Position numbers and translations under genes: made by a program
Shown: positions 49,596 to 60,359 of the stretch, one piece after another
How the letters are laid out: each line of letters begins with the position of its first letter
Position numbering within the stretch: position 1 is the stretch's first letter
The notes under the pieces: generated by a model
What the model was told of the DNA's origin: nothing
Databases searched by the model: none
What the model saw: the letters and a program-made list of their open reading frames with translations, nothing else
Assembly: GCA_963854835.1 (NCBI GenBank)
Contig: OY978528.1
Coordinates: 35,881,335 to 35,945,334 of the forward strand
Direction of reading: 5' to 3'
Source of the DNA: Megamerina dolium
Lineage: Eukaryota; Arthropoda; Insecta; Diptera; Megamerinidae
Length of the DNA stretch: 64,000 nt

Positions 49596-50362
49596 ATGGA
49601 ATGGTCAGATAAAGAGAAATGTATCGCTGCTATAGCGCAATATAAGTGTGAAATAGGAAAGTTGATCTTTTAAATGTTCTGCACACTCGAGATTAGTCGC
49701 ATGTTCCTCTACCGATGCATGAAACTTTTCGAGAAGGCTGTAGTTGTTAAAGACGGTCACCGGTCAGGTCGTCCACGGACAGTTCTAATGCCGCAAGTTA
49801 TCAAAACTGTAAAATCAAGAATTGAACGAGACTTGCTCCGAAAACAAAAAATCATGAAAAGGCAGATGAGTTTCTCGTCTCACAAAAGTCCAAGAGTCGA
49901 ATTATTAAAAAACACTCGGGACTTGGTGCTTTCAAATACCGTATCGGGCATGAATCAACACAGCTTTTAAAACAAATAAGATGTGAAAACGCAAACGTCT
50001 TCTAGTAAAGCGCGCTGATAACTTGCACAGAAAATCATGTTTACCGATGAACACATTTTTAGCACACAGGAAAAAATTTAACAAGCAAAATGATCGGTCA
50101 TTTAAGGAAGCATCTGAACTGATTCTACGTGTCGAAAAGGGTCCTCTAAGCTAACGCGACCCAAATCAGGCTCCAAAACAATTTGCCAGCATTTATTTCC
50201 TCTGAAGAATGGCTTGAAGTCGTTGGATTTCAAATTTTGGAAAGTTGTAGAGTGAATGGTTTGTCACAAAAGATACCCGAACATTCATTCTTTTAACACA
50301 GCTTTGATTCGTGTTGTGGCCAATTTTCCAATGGACGAGGTGCTTGCGGCTATTGGATGAAT
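49596..50362 (+). pseudogene. Tc1/mariner-superfamily transposase relic
   Basis: From the ATG at 49596 (MEWSDKEKCIAAIAQY), then after a stop the frame 49674-49970 gives RMFLYRCMKLFEKAVVVKDG and HRSGRPRTVLMPQVIKTVKS, the HTH and GRPR linker of this superfamily, followed by RKQKIMKRQMSFSSHKSPR. Further on, FTDEHIFSTQEK (about 50042-50077) contains the first catalytic Asp, and AEWLEVVGFQILESCRVNG-like sequence with a PNIHSF-type end is read in other frames. The part holding the second catalytic block (DxAPAHK region) is missing. Multiple stops and shifts make it a fossil. No terminal repeats were identified. Confidence 0.75.
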
Positions 50363-52672
50363 ATTTGATTTTTGTATACAATATGCAATATATAAACATA
50401 TATGTTTATGCATATGTATATGTATACAATAAATATGTAAACAAAATTGGTAAGAGTATTTATGTCCCTACTACCCATTCATTACATTGTGAGCTATTTT
50501 TAAGAACAAGCCTATACCAATTTTATATTATTTTATGACATTTCTTCTCTAAAACGAAAATCAATCAAAAGCTTTGACTTTTTGGGCTTACCTAAATGTT
50601 ACTAGAATATTTATTTACACTTCAATTCGAATGTGTCATGATATATCTTATTTTTTACAATGCTAACCGAAAATAATTTGAAGCATTTTATGTGGCACAC
50701 TTTCTTTGACTCAATTATTTATTTACAAGTACGATTATTCTCCTATCGGTCTGTTGCATATTTCTATGCTTTTATTATGCTTATCATACTACAACTACTT
50801 ACGAGTACTATAGTATGTTTATGTCTACCACATAAACTTGAATTAAAATTTCATTGCTACATTGTTATTACGTACACCACCATCAACAACAACAACAACA
50901 GGAACAAGTAGCAAGCTAACATACTTTTGCAATTTCCATTAGTGCCTATGTAACCTATTTTTATCAGTGGAACTACTACATATTACTTATTATTTTATCC
51001 AAAAATTCCATACTACTCACACCGTTGCTTTTGCAAAGCATAGCTATGTTGAAAATTGTGGTATGCTGGTGTTCATAAAACTTCATAAAATATTTAACCC
51101 ATTAAATGAGGGTATGATCTCTTGCACCCACCCACTACTACTTTGTTGGTATCATACTATTCGCAGTTAAAACACACATACAAGGAAAACAGAAAAGTAA
51201 AAACCCCAAAAACTAATTTTCGCAACTCAAAGAACAAAAACAAAATATTACAAGAGAATAAAACGGAGCGATGTATAGAGAATGTACAACAAAATATTTA
51301 ACTACAATATGCAGAGCCGCCACCACTCACAAAAATCATATTTAAATTTTTTATGAAACCCAAAACGAATAGGGAAATGATGCAGGATCATTTCAAATTA
51401 TGTAGCGATACTCTTCGACCTCCTACGAATCATACCGTCTCACCTAATATCCTGAATATCCTCCCTATTTCATTGGTTTTCGTTCGCATTCTCCTACAAC
51501 TTTGCGGAATTTCGCATACATTTTATTGTAGCTCTTGATTTCATTTATAATTTATGAATTTTTTTTGTTGCTACGATATTTTTATATTTTATTTTGTCTT
51601 TTTGCTTTGCTTTAGCTAAGAAGAAATGATATTTGTCACGTTTGTAGTTTAGTACTCATTCACGTTATGACGCTTGGAGCTTTTGTTTCAAGTTTATTAC
51701 AATCATATTCTTTATGATGCATTCGTTAGTTTTTTTTTATTTTAAAGTTTTTTATTTAATATGGACAGTAACTATAGCAGACATACAAATACACAAAAAA
51801 AAAAAACGGAATTGGACTCGTTTAAGATAAAGATGACAAGATCTTAGTGGCAGCAAAAGCAATAGCTCTTTATCTTGTTAGGCCAACTTAAGAAAGTTCA
51901 ACTGTCATGTTTTCACTTTGGATTAAAAATACATACTATCAAATTAAGTACAAAGTTAGAAAAACATCACTCGTTCAGCAAATGAGAAAAGATTAAAATG
52001 GATTTTACGCCAAAGTTGCAAGAAAATGCAACAACAACTCTTAACTTTTCATCATCAGGTTTTAGTTGTTTTTCTCCTTTTAGTTGAGTGAGTTGTGGAG
52101 ATATCTAACGTAGTTAAACAGAGTAAAAGTAGTCTAAAGATGCATTTGCTTTAATTGTATTGATTATGAAAATATTGTAGTAGCCAGTAGCTGTTGTGGC
52201 ATACTTTATACGTTTTTTTCATCATGGCATATTTTAGATTTTACACATATCTCTTTTCACAAGATATTATCTTACTTGAGGTTTGTTGTCCAGTATAAAA
52301 TTTCAATCAAAGTCACGTATTAAATGTTCGCTAATTTGGTGTCAAATACTAAAAGCTGTGATCCTTATGGGTAATTTCTCGAAATCGTAAGTGGTACCAA
52401 TGGTAACACCAAATGAAACTCTTCGAAATATATTTCTGTAGTACTGAAGCATTTTTGGTTCTTAATTTTGTCAATACGATATGTGTAGAATGTTTCTGAT
52501 ACCATGATATACTCGTATAACGTATTAGAGTATGTTCTCTGTGTGCTAACCCGAGCTAACAGAGTAAAATATTGACCAGTAAAACATTAAATTATATTTA
52601 CTCTTTTCTAAATATATTATTAATATTATATCTAAAAAATTTTATAGCCATTTAAATAAATTTTTTTTTTTT
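50363..52672. other. Non-coding stretch
   Basis: AT-rich; a short CAA run at about 50884-50900. The open frames have no recognisable domain. Confidence 0.55.
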
Positions 52673-52730
52673 TAAATAAATATGTGGCACTTAAAGCCCC
52701 AAAGGGATCATTGGCCGAGCTTCTCTTTAC
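52673..52730 (-). mobile_element. SINE 3'-end fragment, copy 3
   Basis: Read on the minus strand it gives AGAGAAGCTCGGCCAATGAT, then CCCTTTGGGGCTTTAAGTGC and CACATATTTATTT, the same 3' end as the two longer SINE copies, with an A-rich tail (the plus-strand T run at about 52661-52673). 5' truncated to under 60 bp. Confidence 0.85.
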
Positions 52731-52734
52731 CTAA

Positions 52735-54130
52735 CAACGCTAGCCCTATGTAAGCTTTCTGAAATTCCATCACTTAAGTGAATTTAATATGCATATTATT
52801 TATTCTAAAAATTTTCATATAAGCAAGTAAACAACTAAATTTTTATAAATATTTGCATGATAAAAATACATATTATTCTATAGTACATAAGTATATGATT
52901 ATTTGTTCAGCATATAAGAAAATTTTAAATTGAATTTCAGAGATTCTTTTCTCGTTTGCAGCAACTTGACTTGCTTATCATCATAGTTTTTTGTTCTTAG
53001 TCTATTGTTATTTTTCCTTTGTTTTGGTAACATTATAATGTATACCACATATAAGCTAGTCTTGCTTACGTCAGAACAAAATATACAACATAGTTGTATC
53101 TTGTTATTCTCAAATTCCTAAGAATCTTAAATAACTAAAAAAGAACAATGTAATTGAAGTGAAAATTCAAGAGATCTACTCATATTGTAGGAGACAAAAT
53201 AGTAGTAAAAAGAAAATGTCATATTTGCAATTTCATTTTTTTATTTCATTTTCTGTTTCTTAGTTTCTAACGAATGCTCTACCATCATACTATTTGTCTA
53301 ATGTTGTAATGTTGCTCTCAATGAAATAATTTTCATATACAATGCGTATACTCGTATATAGTATATTCATGTAATCATACTCGTACGTGGTAATTCTAAG
53401 ATGAATGCATGTTCAATGTGCATATGTGTATGTACATACCTACTTGTGTCGATTCCCTTTACTACAATCATGGGAATCACATAATTTGAAATTGTACTGC
53501 TATATATTGTATTTGTATGCGAGCGCATTGCACAATCAACAATGTATGAACGACTATGCGACCCAATGCTTATGGTATTCAAGAGCATCCATGATATACA
53601 CATGTAAAAGAATAATTTCAACAAAAAAAAATAAATAAATAAATAATAATAATAAAATTAATATGGCTATGTGTATACATTACGTACATTAAACCTGTCA
53701 AAACTTCCAGATAATTATTTTTAGTATTTGTAAAAAAAAATGTTATTTCGCTACTGAATGTAAGAATTCTTACCATATTCTTATAGTTCAAGTGAATATT
53801 GGAATAATCTCGTTTCGAAGATATGTTAAAAGTACTGCAATTTTCTTGAATTTAATAGGTTAATAGTTAAGATCTTTAACAATATTGCATGTAAAGAGCT
53901 TTTAAAAATATCTCATACAATAGATGGATACATGTAATGTTTTGAAATCCATCCATATGTATACTATATAATGTAATATAGTTCGGGTAGTAATGTTATA
54001 TAAATGTTATATAAACGGATAAATCCGTTTATCGAAATTTGCTAGAAAATCGTTAACATTTGTTTTTTTAGTACCACTTAAATGCAAAATTTTATTTATC
54101 TCTTAGTATGTGGTTTGTTGGTGTAAACTA
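52735..54130. other. Non-coding stretch
   Basis: No gene is supported. Contains an (AAAT)n/(AAT)n tract at about 53622-53655. Confidence 0.55.
53622..53655. repeat. (AAAT)n/(AAT)n microsatellite
   Basis: AAATAAATAAATAAATAATA passing into AATAATAAT. Confidence 0.9.
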
Positions 54131-54530
54131 GCCTAGCAGGCTGATTAATCAAAATCCTGATTAATCAATTACCCGATTAATCAAAATACGAATAATTTGA
54201 TTAATCAGAACTTTGATTAATAAAAATGTCTTCCATTTGTAGTTTTTTTTTTGCTTTTTGAAGTTTTAATTGAAAAAAATTGTTAACGCATTCGGATCTT
54301 TGGAAAGCTACCTGTGTACTTTGTATTGGAAGAAATATTGTCAATATTTTAAATATTTTATTCGAATAATTGTATTCTGATCAATTGCAATTCTGATTAT
54401 TCGATATAATTTCAATTTGTGAATATTCAAAATCATGACTATTCGAATATTTTCTCATTTGATCGAATAATTGATTAATCAACAATTTTGATTAATCATA
54501 TTGTTCGACTAAACGATTAATCACAGCTGT
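54131..54530 (+). mobile_element. GATTAATC-rich MITE, copy 1
   Basis: About 400 bp whose two ends are rich in GATTAATC/TTGATTAATC words in inverted arrangement: left GCTGATTAATCAAAATCC; right, read inward, CAGCTGTGATTAATCG. The middle contains TTGTTAACGCATTCGGATC and GGAAAGCTACCTGTGTACTT, matched in inverted orientation by the copy at 58076-58430. It is non-coding. Possible flanking duplications are GTGTAAAC at about 54121 and GTATAAAC at about 54531 (hAT-sized, one mismatch) or plain TA. The superfamily is therefore not settled. Confidence 0.7.
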
Positions 54531-54539
54531 AGTATAAAC

Positions 54540-57500
54540 ACATTTTAGCATTGTAATGTGATAAAATTTGACAGAATTGATATGGATATGGAGTAACCTT
54601 AGTTCTTTTTTCAATTAATTATTACTAAAAGGCAAGTTTTTATTTTAGAAATGTGCATACTCTGACAGATTTCAGTGCGATGAATACAAAAGCAACAAAA
54701 AACTAAACAGTAAAAATTGGATATATCTCCTTTGCGAATGATGTTATTTGAAATTTAATTAAGCATTTTCTGCAGTATTTCTTTAATTAAGGAGTAGAGT
54801 CTAAGGCAAAGAAATCGTATCATAAACTTATTAGATTATTTAAGTCATCAATTGTGTAGCTTAATATAATATTTCATTCGTTTCCAGCACTGCAAGTTTA
54901 TTGATTCTATCATATTCGATTTTGTGGCATAATTTTGTTAGTTTTCTTCTTTGTATCTCGATCTGGGAATTCATCCAAGAATATAGTATCCCTGTTAACT
55001 GTATATTGTAGATGCTGATGGTCAGGCGTTTTCCACATTACTTACATTACTATGTAAGCATAATTAGTATGCAGGAACAAATTATAAGCGATTGCTTATA
55101 ATCTGTTTCTAATCTAGATATGGAGTGCATTTTAAAATTAATAACCATATAGTTTCACGCGCATTATTTTATTCTATATAGCAGCGTATGAAATCAAGAA
55201 TTTATACCTATGCGAAAAAATTAGAGAGTGAGTAAATGTTGTTGTGGTTGTTACTGTAATGAATACGAATGTTGGAATGGATTGTGTGCAATTTTCTTGA
55301 AATTAGGACTAGAACTCAAAGGAATGCACATCGCCGAAGTTTACGTACATATGTACATTTAATGTACAATATCCCTACAGTACAACGGAACTTATCGAGC
55401 TGCTTTCCCTTGAACTAGTTGGTAATTTGAAAGATTGATTGTGACTCTGAAATAACTAAAAAGAGTTATTTAAATAATCGGATGGTGTACTTCGCTAATA
55501 CCGATTGAATTCAAGTAGATAATAGTGCAATAATGTCGAAATTGGTTTTATATGAACAATTATTATATGCGAGATTATTGCACAAATTTTAATTTTTGCT
55601 AATTTGAATTTGAATATTTTTGCAATAATGTCGAAAAGTATATTTTTTCATACAAAAATTATTTCGAAGTTATTGCCCTTGTTTCCACAATAATTCATTA
55701 GATATTATTGTGCTACACCGTTTAGTTGTTCTTATAACCCTCAGCAGTGTAATAATGTAAAACAATGTCGAAAAATGGCAAATATTTTTCGAGAGTATTG
55801 CAGTTTATTCGGTATTAATTCATTCGACATTAATGGCAAGTAGGCAACGGCATTATGTATGTGCAGTATTAATAAGCATTTTCCCGCTTGCACCTCAATT
55901 TTGCTTTTGTAACTAACTCCATAATTAACCAGAAGGAACAATTGTCTTTTACTTGGGCGGGAGCGATGTATTGAAATGCACATCGGTAAAGCACATCGGT
56001 ATGCGTGAATACTTGTACATGATGATTTTGTTTAACGATATAACTATACCTGATTCAAAAATTCACTAAAATTGAAAAATATGACAAATATGGCTACTAT
56101 ATTACAGTAGCATTCGAGTGGTCTAGCGTTGAATTTGTTTAATGAAGTACCTGAAAATTCTTTGGGTCTTTGGACCAATATGTACGTAATCGGAGGACCG
56201 TTAAACTATAAATTAGAATACCTCCTAACCTAAGTATAGGAAGGTCAACTTCTGCTAATTTGGATTCGACGGTGTTGGAAATTTGGATATTTCTGATTTC
56301 TGTGTTTCAAGGACACTACAATGATCGATAAGTTTATTCAATTTCTAGTTTGTATTGTTGTTTCCAAATACTTAAGCTCATATGCTATTCGTAATCTCAA
56401 ATTAATTTATCCCTCAAAACGTCACGGCTTTGCTCGACTTAATGCTGTCTTTTAAGTTGCAGGGTATAACTAAATATGTGACTTGGTCTAGACATATTGA
56501 AACACTCTTACATGTTCTTTGATCTCTTTTGAATGCATAGTACGTATGTACAATACTTACATATCTCCAGAGTCCTATTTTTACAGACTCCCAATTGATG
56601 CCATTATTCACAAGCACTTTGTACTAATCAAAATATTTGTAGGGGTAACTTTTTAGTTTCATTTTTTCGTAAATTTAATTTTGTCTAATTAAATTAATTA
56701 GAATGCTTTATGTATATACATAGATATACGTGATCATTGTTGATTTTTTTTTTCTCTAAACTCATTAAAGACAATCGGTAGAACATGAATACACAGTGCA
56801 CAAATGTTGCTTTGGGGATAAATTAAATATTACCAGCACCACAATCATTAACACACCATCACAATAAACAGTTTTTCTTCTACTGTTCTTCTGCTGTCAA
56901 TGCCGTCACAGTCACAACCACTACCATCACTACCATCAGCAACATGTCGTACTTTTTGAATCGTTTTTTTTTTTATTTTTAGTCAAAGTGAAGTTATTAA
57001 GTTTCTGTATACAAAAGATTTTTCTTGTCTTCGTGGATACAGCAAACAGCAGCAATAGCAGCAGCAACAAAAAGTTCTTTCTCAAAAAACCAATGTATTT
57101 TGAAATATTTGTGGTACGTGTTGTACATTTTCAAACATTTTTGACTATGCACACACATTTGTTTTCATCTATTATTATGTACAATGTATTGCCATACATA
57201 TTCAATTCCTATTTGACTACACGTAGTGGCACTAGTTAAAATCCTTTTTCACTTGCTTTTCATTTACTTTTACTTTTATGGCATTTTGTGAAAATCAAAG
57301 TTTTCCATGCTCTTTTGTGTTTTTGTTATTAAACTATTATGTTTCGCCTGTTGTATGTCTGTTGTATGGTGTATTTGAAGACAAGTAAATATCTACATGT
57401 GTAGCCTGATTAGAACTCGTAGTTAAGCAATTTGTTTTTACACACATTTTCTATAATAGTTTTATCCACTCCATACTATTTATACTACATACGGACAATA

Positions 57501-58075
57501 AGATTGCGTGCAGCTATTATTTTCTGTATTTGTGTTTCAGTATGCGGGAGTGTTGATTTCCTGTAATTTTCTTCATATAAGTTTCTCTTGTACAGTTGTT
57601 TTATTGTTTTATTATGTTATTATGTACAGTGAAGCGTCCATAGCCAGCGGATTTCTGTAGATACTTAATTATGTGCATTCCATTCATTAAACAAACTAGT
57701 GCTAACCTTAAAATATTCCTCAGCAAATTTCTTTGAAGACTTTGCTTCAATTTTTCATATATGCTGTCTATCATTACCAAACTGCTTGGTGGACATTTAT
57801 CAGTTTGGTTTTTAATTCTTGTGCGACATCGAGAAGAAGTACTAAATTTGAGTAAAGTGATAATTACTTTAAAATCATGGAAAACATAGCGTACCAACTG
57901 GAGAATTTTTACACGATAACCCATTACTTCACATCTTTTATTTCTTTGAATTTTTTTCAATCAATAAACATTTTAAAGCCCTTAGATATTATCTTATTAT
58001 TTAATATTTTATAATACTTTATTATGTAAACTTATTGAATGTATTGCAGCGTTTGTATTCCAATCATTCCATTCT
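54540..58075. other. Non-coding stretch
   Basis: No gene is supported. Holds ATGTCGAA modules (55525-55845) and an unrecognised minus-strand open frame (57960-57601, 119 codons) that has no identifiable domain and is not listed as a gene. Confidence 0.5.
55525..55845. repeat. ATGTCGAA repeat modules, second locus
   Basis: AATAATGTCGAAATTGG (55531), GCAATAATGTCGAAAAG (55623), TTATTTCGAAGTTATTGCC (55660), AACAATGTCGAAAAATGGC (55760) and TTCATTCGACATTAATGG (55820) repeat the vocabulary seen at 1223-1640, in both orientations. Confidence 0.4.
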
Positions 58076-58430
58076 GAATTAACGTTGTTAATTAATCAAT
58101 TATTCGGTTACTCAATTATTTATTTGATTAGATTAATTAGAGTTTCGATTAATCACATTAAAATTATTCGAATAAAATCTCCGAAATATTCATTAATTTT
58201 TTTTTTTCAATACAAAGTAGACAGGTAGTTTTCCAAAGCTACGAATATTAGAATGCGTTGTAAAAGTTTTATTTCCAAATTAAATTTCAAAAATAAAGAA
58301 AAACTAAATATGAAAAATATCTTGATGAAGTCGATTAGTATTTTGATTAATTGTAATTTGTATTTTGATTAATGGAATAATTAGTTAATCAGGATGTTGA
58401 ATCGACTGAACGACTAATCGCACAGCCCTA
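58076..58430 (-). mobile_element. GATTAATC-rich MITE, copy 2 (inverted relative to copy 1)
   Basis: Core TTTCAATACAAAGTAGACAG then GTAGTTTTCCAAAGCTACGA and AATGCGTTG is the reverse complement of the core of copy 1. The right end (GACTAATCGCACAGCCCTA), read inward, is TAGGGCTGTGCGATTAGTC, related to copy 1's terminus. The left end is eroded. Confidence 0.7.
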
Positions 58431-58434
58431 AAGG

Positions 58435-59086
58435 CAATACATATTTGGAACTACTTACTTATTCAATGCTTTAGAAATACTATATGTTGTGTCTCTGTTG
58501 CTCTCTTTCTTTCTCATTGCATATTTCTGTGGTCCTCTTGTTTGTTTCATTAGCTCTCATTCACTAATATATTCTCCCTTGTTAGCGCGAGTTCATAAAT
58601 TAATTGTACTTACCAAGTATTTTAATGTCGTGTTTTATTCGAGATGTGTAGGTTTCACTGTCGTTTTTTACTTTCTAATCGTTTTCAGTGAAGTCTTTAG
58701 TGTAAATTGTGTAAAATAGTTTTTTCAGTTACATATTTACAGTTTTAAAATATAATAACAATTTTATTAACTACTAATGTTTTTTTTTATATTTTCAGGT
58801 GAGTGCTAAATATAGTGTATATCATTTCGTGAGAAAAAAAAGCATTTATGGCAAGTATATAGGGATAATTTAGGGGTCGAATTGTTACTTCACTCTATCT
58901 ACAATAAATTATTGTCAATAAACGACATTTGTAGGTAACTACATGTTGGCAAAATAAGTTACTTTTCTATTAATATTAATACATTTTTTATGTTAGACAT
59001 TGTCTTGGTATACGAGCATCTTTTTATTATTTCGAAAAACCTGGTTTATGTGGTACTTTAGACAATAATTTAACACAGTACTTTTT
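58435..59086. other. Non-coding DNA holding the recursive splice site
   Basis: No supported exon. The pyrimidine-rich region leads to the zero-length acceptor/donor junction at 58798/58799. Confidence 0.5.
58772..58804 (+). promoter_or_regulatory. Candidate recursive splice site (ratchet point)
   Basis: A branch-like TACTAAT at 58772-58778, a T-rich tract and TATTTTCAG (acceptor AG at 58797-58798) are followed immediately by a donor GTGAGT at 58799-58804. An acceptor fused to a donor with no exon between them is the signature of recursive splicing in giant insect introns. Its strand agrees with the exon at 24920-24997, about 33.8 kb upstream. Confidence 0.6.
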
Positions 59087-60235
59087 GTTATCGTGCGACT
59101 TCTTCAATCTTATTATGGAGGAGATAATACGAGCTGCTGATCTACGACATAATGGCACTATCTTCAACAAGAGTGTCATACTGTTGGCACATGCCGATGA
59201 CATTAACATAATTGGCATGAGCAAGCGAGCAGTTAGTGCAGCCATATCAGACTTGGAAAGAGAATCGCATCGAATGGGTATTACGGTTAAAGACGGCAGA
59301 ACGAAGTACCTAGTATCAACAAACAAGAGTCCCAGCGTTTTGGACAGCACGTCACAGTTTATAACTACGCTTTTGAAGTAGTGACGGACTTTATCTACCT
59401 TGGAACCAGCATTAATACCATTAATGACGTCAGCCTGGAGATATTGCGAACGACCACTCTTGCTAACAGGCGCTACTTTGGGCTAAGAAATGACGCTGTG
59501 TTTATCGTGAGCACCTGCCAGGATGGCCTTATCTCACGACGCCCAAAGCGTGTGTATCAATTTGAAGCGTTGATAAGCGCACCGTAGGAGTGGAAAATCA
59601 GAAACCAACCTCCAGTATCCTACGGTACCAATTGGGGCACGTTGAATGACGTACTACCCTCCTTGGTTTGGATCGAGGCCCATCTAAAAGCTCTTCTGAT
59701 CTAAGGGGTTGCAATGCAACTCCACATCGAGTACCCACGCCCTGAAACGTGGAATACTCTACCCGCGTATCTTTGGGTTACCTAAGCCACCACGAAAACC
59801 TCACCGAAGGGCCGTTCCCAACGATCAGGTTGGAGGGATTCCAACCTGATCACCCGTGGTACCAAATTTAAAGTCTTTTGGTAAGACCTCGTAGCCGAAG
59901 CTACTACCAGTTTCAGCCCCATTCGGCTCCGGACTGGTAGCCGGGGACTTTGGGCTAAGTAAGCAATTGAGAAGGCGGGCTCTCTCTTGAGCAACGAAAC
60001 CACACTCTGCAAGTCTCTCATAATGCCTGTCCTTACATATGGCGCTGAAGCTTGGACAATTTCCACCTCAGATGAGAAAATGCTCGGGGTTTTCGAGAGA
60101 AAAGTCTTACGAAAGATCTTTGGATCTGTTTGCGTTGGTGGCGAGTATCGAATAAGGTACAATCATGAGCTGTATGAGCTGTACGTCGACACCGACATAC
60201 TAAGTGAGCGAATGGAAGAATACTCTAAGAAGGTG
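59087..60235 (+). mobile_element. RTE-like LINE copy F, truncated, interrupted by a 459-bp insertion
   Basis: Homology to copy D begins at LSCDFFNLIMEEIIRAADL (59087) and includes DRTKYLV-like and TDFIYLGTSIN sequence up to FGLR, with a frameshift near 59330. The insertion at 59488-59946 interrupts it. Homology resumes at 59947 (TLGLSKQ-like region, TYGAEAWTISTSDEKMLGVF, VCVGGEYRIRYNHELYELY) and ends near 60235 after a deletion that removes the LRWLGH block. The YADD position reads HADD here (LLAHADDIN). A dead fragment. Confidence 0.88.
59488..59946. mobile_element. 459-bp GC-richer insertion of unknown class inside RTE copy F
   Basis: Bounded by the 13-bp direct repeat ACTTTGGGCTAAG (59475-59487 and 59947-59959), which is single-copy in intact RTE copies, so it is a true target duplication. 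The insert is visibly GC-richer than the window. It contains a perfect 12-bp stem, GATCAGGTTGGA (59823-59834) with its complement at 59840-59851, and a second partial stem near its right end (ACTACCAGT/ACTGGTAGC). No credible ORF, poly-A or terminal inverted repeat. A duplication of this length suits target-primed retrotransposition (a SINE or a truncated LINE UTR). On the minus strand GGTTGGAATCC resembles a pol III B box, but no convincing A box was found. Confidence 0.75.
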
Positions 60236-60359
60236 GTAACAATAGAACAGCTATTGTTACACTTTATTGTATCTTAAATCTTTGTTCAGTTGATATCAAA
60301 GTCGAATCAACAGTCGAGTTTAACAGTTTAATACTTACAAATCACAGAATGTAATGAAT

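Noticed and set aside
57601..57960. 119-codon minus-strand ORF as a gene
   Set aside because: No recognisable motif, no supporting splice or promoter context; could be an unrecognised transposase fragment or chance.
58930..58942. TTTGTAG|GTAACT as a splice junction
   Set aside because: Poor pyrimidine tract and non-consensus donor (GTAACT).
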